Assembly: GCF_003063665.1 (NCBI RefSeq)
Contig: NZ_NESF01000001.1
Span: forward strand, 1-64,000
Reading direction: 5' to 3'
Origin: Limnohabitans sp. Hippo3
GTDB taxonomy: Bacteria > Pseudomonadota > Gammaproteobacteria > Burkholderiales > Burkholderiaceae_C
Length of the DNA stretch: 64,000 nucleotides
Part shown: piece by piece, positions 1-6,436 of the stretch
Layout of the letters: each line of letters begins with the position of its first letter
How positions within the stretch are numbered: the stretch's first letter is position 1
Translations under genes and position numbers: made by a program
Notes under the pieces: model-generated
Told to the model about the DNA's origin: nothing
The model's input: only the letters and a program-made list of their open reading frames with translations
Databases searched by the model: none

Positions 1-154
1 CTAATCTTCGGGTGACCGATGCGATCAGGCGATGGCAGGACCTACGCTACCGTTTGGCTGAACCGAGCCGAAAACGCCGCTCACAGAGGGCAACGTTGCG
101 TAAGATATTAAGTTAGCGCATATGCGCGCATGCGGGTATCCACAGAACGTGAGA

Positions 155-361
155 TCAGGCTGCGGTCTTTTCTTTGGCGGCAAAGAGCATGCAAAACTGC
201 CCGTCCACGCGCAGTACCTCCATCGCAGGCAGCAGCCGCGATTGAAAGCCCATGGCCCTGCAGGCATAAGGTACCGACGGGATGTGCGTGATCGCGAAAT
301 TTCTGCATTGCCAGCAGTTGGGGCCTTTGGGAAGGGCAGAGTGCAAGATTTGCTGAGGCAT
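155..361 (-). CDS. Small four-cysteine protein, function unknown
   Basis: This 68-residue protein has four cysteines in a C-x2-C-x14-C-x22-C arrangement (C16, C19, C34, C57), with aromatic and proline residues between them. The pattern reads as a compact metal-binding (Zn or Fe-S) fold rather than a random reading frame. It lies downstream of a flagellin gene on the same strand. The ATG at 361 has only a closely spaced AGG as ribosome site, so the start is uncertain. I recall similar short Cys-rich proteins in proteobacteria but cannot name a function. Positions 1-154 to its left show nothing I can support. Confidence 0.6.
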   Translation of the reverse strand: MPQQILHSALPKGPNCWQCRNFAITHIPSVPYACRAMGFQSRLLPAMEVLRVDGQFCMLFAAKEKTAA

Positions 362-481
362 ACCTGCTTGACGTTAAGTCTTCATTTGAGACCTGCGAGA
401 TCTCAGGTTTCAGTTGCGCTTGAGTGACGTTTCATTGACAGGACACTTCCACCATATTCAGGCCAATTCGGCACTATGCTG

Positions 482-1321
482 TCAGCCTTTGAGCAGTTGC
501 ATGACGGTCTGAGGTTGTTGATTGGCTTGCGCCAACATGGCTGTCGCAGCTTGTTCGACAATTTGCGAGCGTGCGAGTTCGCTGCTGGCCTTGGCGTAAT
601 CGGCATCCATGATGCGACTGCGTGAAGCGCTGGTATTCAGCGATACATTGGCCAAGTTGTCAACTGCATACGTGATGCGGTTGATGACAGCACCAATGCC
701 TGCACGCTCACTGTTGATGACGTCCAGAGCATCATCGACTTGGGTGATCGCATTGGCCGCGTTGTCACGGTCCAGAATATCGGTGCCACTGATCATGTCC
801 AGCTCTCCGTCTGAGCTGAGGTCGGCAATGGTGTGAACGATGGTTTGTCCTTCATTTGCACCAACCTGGAATTCCAGTCTCCCATCGCTGTTGGTGCCGG
901 CAGTACCGTCCAGCACGTTCATGCCATTCCACTGGGTATCTGTTGTGATCCGGTTAATTTCCGAAATCAACTGTTGAAACTCAATGTCGAGATATTCCCG
1001 GTCTGTTTGTGAGTAGGTGTCGTTTGATGACTGAATCGCCAGTTCACGCATGCGCTGTAGCATGTTGGTCATCTCGATCATCGCACCCTCAGTGGTTTGA
1101 AGCATGGAGACAGCATCGTTGCCATTGCGAATGGCTTGGTCGAGACCTTTGATCTGGGACGTCATTCGCGATGAAATCGCCAAACCCGCAGCATCATCAC
1201 TTGCGCTGTTGATCCGCTTGCCTGTTGACAGCTGTTGCATGGCATTGGTCAGATCGCGGTTGTTTTTCACAATTGCATTTTGTGATACCAAGGATTTGAT
1301 ATTGGTATTGATGACAGTCAT
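482..1321 (-). CDS. Flagellin (first of three)
   Basis: A 279-residue flagellin, the subunit exported to build the filament. The N-terminal D0/D1 signature (INTN, a STGKRINSASDDAAGLAI stretch) and the C-terminal D1/D0 segment (SRIMDADYAKASSELAR, ending in a QTVMQLLKG tail) are complete. The length leaves almost no D2/D3 outer domain, so the filament surface should be small. An AGGAG site sits 9 nt before the ATG. It follows the TPR-like gene by 24 nt and may be co-transcribed with it. I found no FliA-type promoter directly upstream, unlike the flagellin at 11.1-11.9 kb. The variable centre differs from that of the other two flagellins. Confidence 0.95.
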   Translation of the reverse strand: MTVINTNIKSLVSQNAIVKNNRDLTNAMQQLSTGKRINSASDDAAGLAISSRMTSQIKGLDQAIRNGNDAVSMLQTTEGAMIEMTNMLQRMRELAIQSSNDTYSQTDREYLDIEFQQLISEINRITTDTQWNGMNVLDGTAGTNSDGRLEFQVGANEGQTIVHTIADLSSDGELDMISGTDILDRDNAANAITQVDDALDVINSERAGIGAVINRITYAVDNLANVSLNTSASRSRIMDADYAKASSELARSQIVEQAATAMLAQANQQPQTVMQLLKG

Positions 1322-1345
1322 TTTGGGGATCTCCTGATAAATTTT

Positions 1346-1822
1346 TCAATGCGCCATGCTGCTGGCATGGATTAATGTGTGCTCAGCTGTTTCTGCACCC
1401 AGTGAAGACAGTTCTTCTTGGAGGGTTGACTCGTGTGGGTGTAACCGTATTGCTTTTTTTGCGAGGTCCAGCGCTTTTTGAGGTTCCAGTTGGCAGCGAA
1501 CCACGCGGATCAGGTGATGCCAGACCACGGCTTTGCTGTTCGCCCCTTGCAGCTCCAGCAATTTTTCCAAATGTAGTTGTGCGCTTTGCCAATCTTGTTC
1601 CAGCTCTGCCAAGAGGGCGCTGATTGAAAGCATGTCTTCGCTTTCCGGGTAAAGGGCCAGGCCGGCTTCGCTCAATGCGCGGGCCATCTCCATATTGTTT
1701 TGAATGACCAGCTCTGCGATGGTTTGTCGAATTTCTGAGGGACTGAAACGCGAAGCGTAGTACCCAATGCGCGGCTTACCAAAGCTGGCTTCGGCAATTA
1801 ATGTTTGTGTCAGTCTGGTCAT
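1346..1822 (-). CDS. TPR-like protein next to flagellin genes
   Basis: A 158-residue, mostly helical protein. Its centre reads like two or three tetratricopeptide-type helical pairs: residues around ALYPESEDMLSISALLAEL and a later KKAIRLHPHESTLQEELS segment show the usual small/large residue spacing. No signal peptide or membrane segment is visible. A GGGAG site lies 6 nt before the ATG. It is 24 nt upstream of a flagellin gene on the same strand, so a role in flagellin synthesis, export or modification is plausible. That is an inference from position only; I recognise no named family. Confidence 0.75.
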   Translation of the reverse strand: MTRLTQTLIAEASFGKPRIGYYASRFSPSEIRQTIAELVIQNNMEMARALSEAGLALYPESEDMLSISALLAELEQDWQSAQLHLEKLLELQGANSKAVVWHHLIRVVRCQLEPQKALDLAKKAIRLHPHESTLQEELSSLGAETAEHTLIHASSMAH

Positions 1823-2125
1823 GCACTACTCCCACCTCATGGTGTTGACGGTTTGGCCCTTCAGATTGAAGGGCACAATGACAGAAGCTAAGCAACTGTC
1901 GTGCCAGCTGGGATTCCGGCTAAAGTGCCGAGCGTAGTGTCTTGCGAATGCTGAAATCAGCTACTTGCAGATATTTTTGAGTATTAATATATTCAAAAAA
2001 TTGGATGGGCTCATCAAGCCGACAAATCTTCGTCAAAGGTTTGACGCGTCAAGCGGCAACAGTTGGCCGCAATTGGATTGCAGAGAGCTGGAAGAGGTGG
2101 GGAACTCAGTAGCGTGATACGTATG
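1823..2125. other. Intergenic region, flagellin 2 to TPR-like gene
   Basis: A 303-bp stretch without a gene. It lies downstream of one flagellin and upstream of the TPR-like gene, both on minus. The middle (about 1970-2000) is AT-rich. A perfect 8-bp hairpin is at 1856-1874. I searched the minus strand for a FliA or -24/-12 promoter and found no convincing match. Confidence 0.6.
1856..1874 (-). other. Hairpin in leader of TPR-like gene
   Basis: GCCCTTCA and TGAAGGGC form a perfect 8-bp stem with a GAT loop, 34 nt before the start codon of the TPR-like gene. No T run follows on either strand, so it does not look like an intrinsic terminator. It could be a structured leader element. Confidence 0.4.
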
Positions 2126-2962
2126 TCAACGTAGCAGCGCCAGAACCAGCATAGGTCGATGGTTGGCCTGGGAGAGCATGGCCGTGCCAGCCTGATCAAG
2201 AATCAGAGCGCGAGCCATGTCTGCTGTGGTTTGCGCGTAATCGGCATCCATGATTCGGCTGCGGGAGGCATTGCTGTTGAGGGAGACGTTCAAAGCATTG
2301 TCTGCAGCGTGAACCAAACGATTTGAGGCAGCACCCCAGGTGCTGCGTGAGCTGGACAGTTGCGTCAGAGCATCGTCGATTTCTATAAGTGCACTTATCG
2401 CATCCGATTGTGATGAGATCAGGACAGTCGATTGCATGACATCGTGGACACTGCCGGTATCCAATGAGGACAGGTCTACTGAAAAGGAGTCATTGCTGGA
2501 GGCACCCACCTGGAACTTCACCAAGCCACTGGCACCTGCCTCTCCATTTAAAATTTTGCTGCCATTCCATTCGGTGTTGGTCACGATGGCACCCAGTTGA
2601 GTTTGAAGCGCTTCAAACTCGGTATGAAGAGCATCCCGGTCGCTTTGACTGTTGGTGTCGTTGGCTGACTGTATAGCCAGCTCTTTCATGCGCCATAGCA
2701 TGGCGGTCATTTCTTGAGTAGCGCTGTCAGCCGTCTGAAGCAAGGATAGACCGTCATTGGCGTTGCGCACGGCCATATCCAGACCACGAATCCGACTGGC
2801 AAGACGATTGCCAACGGCCATCCCCGCCGCATCATCTGTGGCTGAGCGAACGCGCTGCCCGGTGGTCAACCGGCCCATCGCGGTTTCAAGCGCACGGTGA
2901 TTGCTGGCCAACGCCTGCTGGATTCTCAGGGCAGGCAAGTTGGTATTGATGACAGAGCTCAT
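2126..2962 (-). CDS. Divergent flagellin (second of three)
   Basis: A 278-residue flagellin homologue. The D0/D1 frame is present (VINTNLPALRIQQAL, TGQRVRSATDDAAGMAVG, SRIMDADYAQTTADMAR), but it departs from the other two at usually fixed sites: RLTTGQRVRS instead of QLSTGKRINS, and a C-terminus reading ANHRPMLVLALLR where the others have AN-Q-x-PQ-x-V-x-x-LL. It starts 23 nt after the octapeptide-repeat gene on the same strand, so both are probably transcribed from the FliA promoter at 6265-6291. It may be a minor or specialised filament subunit. Its own ribosome site is weak. Confidence 0.9.
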   Translation of the reverse strand: MSSVINTNLPALRIQQALASNHRALETAMGRLTTGQRVRSATDDAAGMAVGNRLASRIRGLDMAVRNANDGLSLLQTADSATQEMTAMLWRMKELAIQSANDTNSQSDRDALHTEFEALQTQLGAIVTNTEWNGSKILNGEAGASGLVKFQVGASSNDSFSVDLSSLDTGSVHDVMQSTVLISSQSDAISALIEIDDALTQLSSSRSTWGAASNRLVHAADNALNVSLNSNASRSRIMDADYAQTTADMARALILDQAGTAMLSQANHRPMLVLALLR

Positions 2963-2985
2963 TGTTCATCGTCCAGGGGCGTAAC

Positions 2986-5900
2986 TCAGTTGGTTGGCAA
3001 AGCCTCAATCTGGTCAGATGTCAAAGCAGCCAGTTGGCTAGATGTCAATGCCTTGACTTGGGTCGAGCTCAGCGCGTTCAGCTGTGCAGTGGTCATGGCG
3101 CTCACGAAGTCCGAGGTCAAGCCATTGATTTGCTTCGTGGTCATGGCCGCTACATCTTCTGTGTCCAAGGCTGCCACATCATCGGAGTCGAATGCATTGA
3201 GTTGAGAAGAGGTCAGGCTCGCGACCTGTGTGCTGGTGAGAGCCTCAACTTGCTCAGAGTCAAATGCCGCGACTTGCGTGGTGGACAAGCGTGACAACTG
3301 GCTGGTGTTCAATGCCTGGATCTGATTTGTGCTCAGTTCGGAAATTCGATTGGTAGACAAGAATGCCATCTGGCTGCCGGTCAGAGCCTGGATTTGCGTC
3401 GTTGTCAATTCTGTGAATTCGTCTGCGTCAAAGGCTTCGATTTGCTCGTAGCTCATCACGGCCAAACTGGCTGCGCGCAAGGAGCGCAGCTGTTCTGTGT
3501 TCATGGCTTGGACGAAAGCTGTACTCAAACTCTTGATCTGCAGACTTGTCAGGGCGTCGATTGCCTCAGTGTCCAAAGCCCCAATGATGTCGGAGTTTGT
3601 GGTGTCCAAAGCGCTGATTTGTGCGGCTGACAGTTTGGCGATCTGCGCGGCTGTCAGTGCGTCTACTTGTTCAGAATCCAAACCATTCATGACGTCTGTG
3701 CTCAAGCCGCTGATGGCAGAGGTGGTCACATCGTCGATGAGATCGGCCGTCAGCAAGGACAGGACATCACTTGCTGCCAGTTGAGAAAATTGTCGTGCAG
3801 TCAGACCAGCAACTTGTACAGAGGTCAGAGCATCCGTCTTATTGGCTACCAGGTAACTCAGTTGCTCACTGCCAAAGTTGGCAATTTGTGAAGAGGTGAG
3901 AGCTGTGACTTGGTCGTCGCTCATGCCGTTGATCAGATCGGTGGATATGCTGCCCAGTTGTCGGGCAGTCAAGTTTGCCACCACACTGGTGCTCAGGTTG
4001 CTGATCACGTTGCTGTCCAACGCGTTCAATTGGGTCGTGGTCAGAACTTGGACCTGCGCAGACGTCAAGGATGCGGCCTGGGCCGAGTCAAGGTGAGCTA
4101 GAACCGCGGTATTGAAACCCTTGATTTGTGTGGTTGTCAGATTACCGATCAGGGCTTCAGTCAATCCTTCTGCTTGGTCGCTCGTCAGGTACGCAATCTG
4201 GTTTGAACTCAGGCCGGGCAGTTGTGTGGTGGCATCGAGCTGAGCAAGGTCATCGGACTCAAGGGCGCTGATTTGTGTCGAGGTCAAGCGAGAGAGTTGA
4301 CTGCTTGTCAGCGCAGTAATTTGAGCAGAGCCAAGGTTGTCAATGAAGTCGGACGACAATTGTCCAAACTGCAAAGTAGAAATGTTGGCGACACCGGTTA
4401 CCAATGCGGCCACGCCATCGCTGTTCAGGCTGTTGAGTTGTTCTGCACGAAGACCACCAATGGCTGTAGAGCTTAACGCCGCTACTTGGGCTGTGCTCAG
4501 CAAGGCCATGGATGCTGTGGTCAACCCCTTGACTTGCGTGCTGCTCAAAGCTTCAATCTGTTCGGTACTGAATGCACCCAGCAGGTCACTGTTGATGTTG
4601 TTCAATTGATACGAGGTCAGTCCGCCGATCTGTGCCGTGCTGAGTCCACCAATGTCTTCTGTGGCCAGTGCATTGATTTGTGACGATGTCAGCGCCGCAA
4701 TCTGGCTGGACGCCAGCAATTGGATTTGGTCTGATGTCAACGCATCGATGAATCCGGTGGTGAGTCCCCGGATCTGGTTGGTGGTCAATGCTGACAGTGC
4801 TGTCGTCCCCATGGCTTGAATGGTGCCGCTGCCAAGATTGTTCAATTGTGCGGCTGACATGGCAGAAATCTGACTGCTGCTCATGGCCTGAATTTGAGAA
4901 CTGGTCAGAGCTTGTGCTTGGCTTGTGGTCAGAAACTTGATCTGGGATGTGGCCAGATAGCCAATCTGGTCATCGGTCAAGGTTTGAATTTGATCGCTGT
5001 TCAAGCTGCCGATTTGAAGGCTGGTCAGCGCATTCAGTTGGGCGGAAGTGAGTGCGGTGATGTCATCGGTTTCAATGGCCGCTACTTGTGTACTGCTCAA
5101 CGCAGAAATCTTCGCAGTCGACAAATTGCCCACTTGATCACTGTTGAGGTTGGCAATGAAATCGGTGTTGAGTTTTTTAAGAACGGCGTTGGAGATGTTA
5201 TTCAGATCTTCGCTGTCCAGTGCTGCGACAGCACTGGATGACAAGCCATTGAGTTGTTGTGATGTGAGTGCGGCCACCTGTATGCTGGTGAGGGCGGCGG
5301 CCTGATTACTGCCCAACTCGGCTAGCTGTGTGGCAGTCAGACCTTTGATCTGAGCCGTCGTCAGTGCTGCGGCCAGTGTGGTTGTGAGTGCAGCCACCTG
5401 ATCGGTTGTAAGGCCTTTGAGCTGGGGTGCCTTCAGCGCGGCCAGCTGTGTCGTGGTGAGGTTTTCAATGTCTTCGGTGTCTACAGCGGCCAACTGGCTG
5501 CTGGTCAAGGCGGCCATTTGGGCTGTGGTCAGCGCATTGATTTGTGTAGAGCTCAAGCCTTGGATGACGTCTGTGGAAATCGTCTTCATTTGAGCTGCAC
5601 TGATGGCGCGCAGATCGTCCGTTTCCATCGCGATGATTTTGTCACTTGCGATATACCCCAACTGAGTTCCCGACAGAGCGGCAACCTGATTAGTCTGGAG
5701 AGCAACCAGCTGGTCGCTGGTGAGGCTACCCAAAAAATTGGAATCCAGGCTGCGGAGTTGCTTGGTCGTGAGCGCCTGGATTTGTTCAGTACTGAATCCT
5801 GCAATGACATCAGTAGCGAATTTGTTGAGTTGTGCTGCCGAAAAGTTCGCCATGTCAGCGGTGCTGAACGAGCTGATGTGCTTGGTGTTGAACTGACTGA

Positions 5901-6183
5901 TCTGGGTGGTAGACAATGCCTTGATTTGGGCATTGGCCAGCAGTTCCAAACGGCTATAAATCAGCTCATCGTCCGCTGCCAGAGCCGTGGCGTCGAGGGC
6001 GCCAACTTGACTGGCACTGAGGGCCAGCATGTCATCGTCTTCCATCGCCGCAAGCTGAGTGCTGGTCAAGGCATTGACCTGGGCTGTCGTCATGGCTTTG
6101 AAATCGCTGGAGGCCAGATTCCTGATCTGGTCTGTAGACAGTCTGGAAATGGCCGTTGCGCTGAATGAACTGATGATCGACAT
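2986..6183 (-). CDS. Giant octapeptide-repeat protein in flagellin operon
   Basis: A 1065-residue protein made almost entirely of 130 tandem octads with consensus L-[ST]-[ST]-x-Q-[IVL]-x-[AG]. There is no signal peptide, membrane segment or cysteine; only six residues precede the first octad and four (LPTN) follow the last. T2-x-x-Q5 of each octad fits a helix capping box, so each repeat may begin one short helical turn; this is inference. Octads lacking Q at position 5 recur every 17 units, giving a superimposed 136-residue period. The ATG is preceded by AGGAG at 5 nt, and a strong FliA promoter lies about 80 nt upstream. A divergent flagellin follows 23 nt downstream. Co-regulation suggests a filament- or motility-linked structural role; no named function is known to me. 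Confidence 0.9.
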   Translation of the reverse strand: MSIISSFSATAISRLSTDQIRNLASSDFKAMTTAQVNALTSTQLAAMEDDDMLALSASQVGALDATALAADDELIYSRLELLANAQIKALSTTQISQFNTKHISSFSTADMANFSAAQLNKFATDVIAGFSTEQIQALTTKQLRSLDSNFLGSLTSDQLVALQTNQVAALSGTQLGYIASDKIIAMETDDLRAISAAQMKTISTDVIQGLSSTQINALTTAQMAALTSSQLAAVDTEDIENLTTTQLAALKAPQLKGLTTDQVAALTTTLAAALTTAQIKGLTATQLAELGSNQAAALTSIQVAALTSQQLNGLSSSAVAALDSEDLNNISNAVLKKLNTDFIANLNSDQVGNLSTAKISALSSTQVAAIETDDITALTSAQLNALTSLQIGSLNSDQIQTLTDDQIGYLATSQIKFLTTSQAQALTSSQIQAMSSSQISAMSAAQLNNLGSGTIQAMGTTALSALTTNQIRGLTTGFIDALTSDQIQLLASSQIAALTSSQINALATEDIGGLSTAQIGGLTSYQLNNINSDLLGAFSTEQIEALSSTQVKGLTTASMALLSTAQVAALSSTAIGGLRAEQLNSLNSDGVAALVTGVANISTLQFGQLSSDFIDNLGSAQITALTSSQLSRLTSTQISALESDDLAQLDATTQLPGLSSNQIAYLTSDQAEGLTEALIGNLTTTQIKGFNTAVLAHLDSAQAASLTSAQVQVLTTTQLNALDSNVISNLSTSVVANLTARQLGSISTDLINGMSDDQVTALTSSQIANFGSEQLSYLVANKTDALTSVQVAGLTARQFSQLAASDVLSLLTADLIDDVTTSAISGLSTDVMNGLDSEQVDALTAAQIAKLSAAQISALDTTNSDIIGALDTEAIDALTSLQIKSLSTAFVQAMNTEQLRSLRAASLAVMSYEQIEAFDADEFTELTTTQIQALTGSQMAFLSTNRISELSTNQIQALNTSQLSRLSTTQVAAFDSEQVEALTSTQVASLTSSQLNAFDSDDVAALDTEDVAAMTTKQINGLTSDFVSAMTTAQLNALSSTQVKALTSSQLAALTSDQIEALPTN
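3001..6165 (-). repeat. 24-bp tandem coding repeat with 408-bp superperiod
   Basis: This is the DNA form of 130 octads. The 24-nt unit is degenerate, so the array is old rather than recently amplified. I placed equivalent octads of the non-Q class at 5974, 5557, 5149, 4741, 4336, 3925, 3505 and 3097. Successive spacings are 408 bp where no indel lies between, and differ from 408 only by the in-frame indels seen in the protein (an 11-residue insert at about residues 71-81, one 7-mer, two 9-mers, one 11-mer). Confidence 0.9.
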
Positions 6184-6264
6184 GGTCGCTCCTAGGTTGA
6201 GTCGGGGGAGTGCCGGTGTGCGCTGGTCAATGCCAGCTGGACGCGGTCTACTCGTTCAGATTCA

Positions 6265-6291
6265 GAATCGGACGGGGCAGGAATTTCTTTA
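6265..6291 (-). promoter_or_regulatory. Sigma-28 (FliA) promoter of repeat gene
   Basis: On the minus strand TAAAGAAA is followed after exactly 11 nt by TCCGATTC, matching the enterobacterial FliA consensus TAAAGTTT-N11-GCCGATAA. The predicted transcript starts near 6258, leaving a leader of about 75 nt with a good ribosome site. It places the octapeptide-repeat protein and probably the flagellin behind it in the late flagellar class. Confidence 0.8.
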
Positions 6292-6436
6292 GCTTCCCAT
6301 TTCCAATTTACGGCTCAATGAGCGGCAGATTCTTGCCGATTGGCAAGCGACTGCCCATTCATGACGGATTCTCGGCAGCACCTGGTATGGCGCGAATATT
6401 GCTTTTTGGTCTTTGAGTCCATTTTTTGTTTTGCTT

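Noticed and set aside
382..406. Inverted repeat ACCTG/CAGGT with GAGATCTC inside, behind the first flagellin, as terminator
   Set aside because: Short stem and no T run on the minus strand.
122..427. 101-codon plus-strand frame at the left end
   Set aside because: Overlaps the four-cysteine gene on the opposite strand and has Arg/His-rich random composition.
3001..6165. Tandem 24-bp repeats considered as CRISPR or minisatellite
   Set aside because: There are no spacers, units abut in one reading frame, and the pattern is conserved at the protein level more than at the DNA level.
5518..6168. Long antisense reading frame (216 codons) and several others on plus across 2962-6168
   Set aside because: They are by-products of the 24-nt repeat: a codon frame free of stops recurs in every copy. 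No ribosome sites or sensible composition (Cys/Gly/Gln-rich).
6315..6342. FliA-like element TCAATGAG-N12-GCCGATTG upstream of the SPINDLY gene
   Set aside because: The -35 part is poor and the spacer is 12, while all seven accepted sites have 11.
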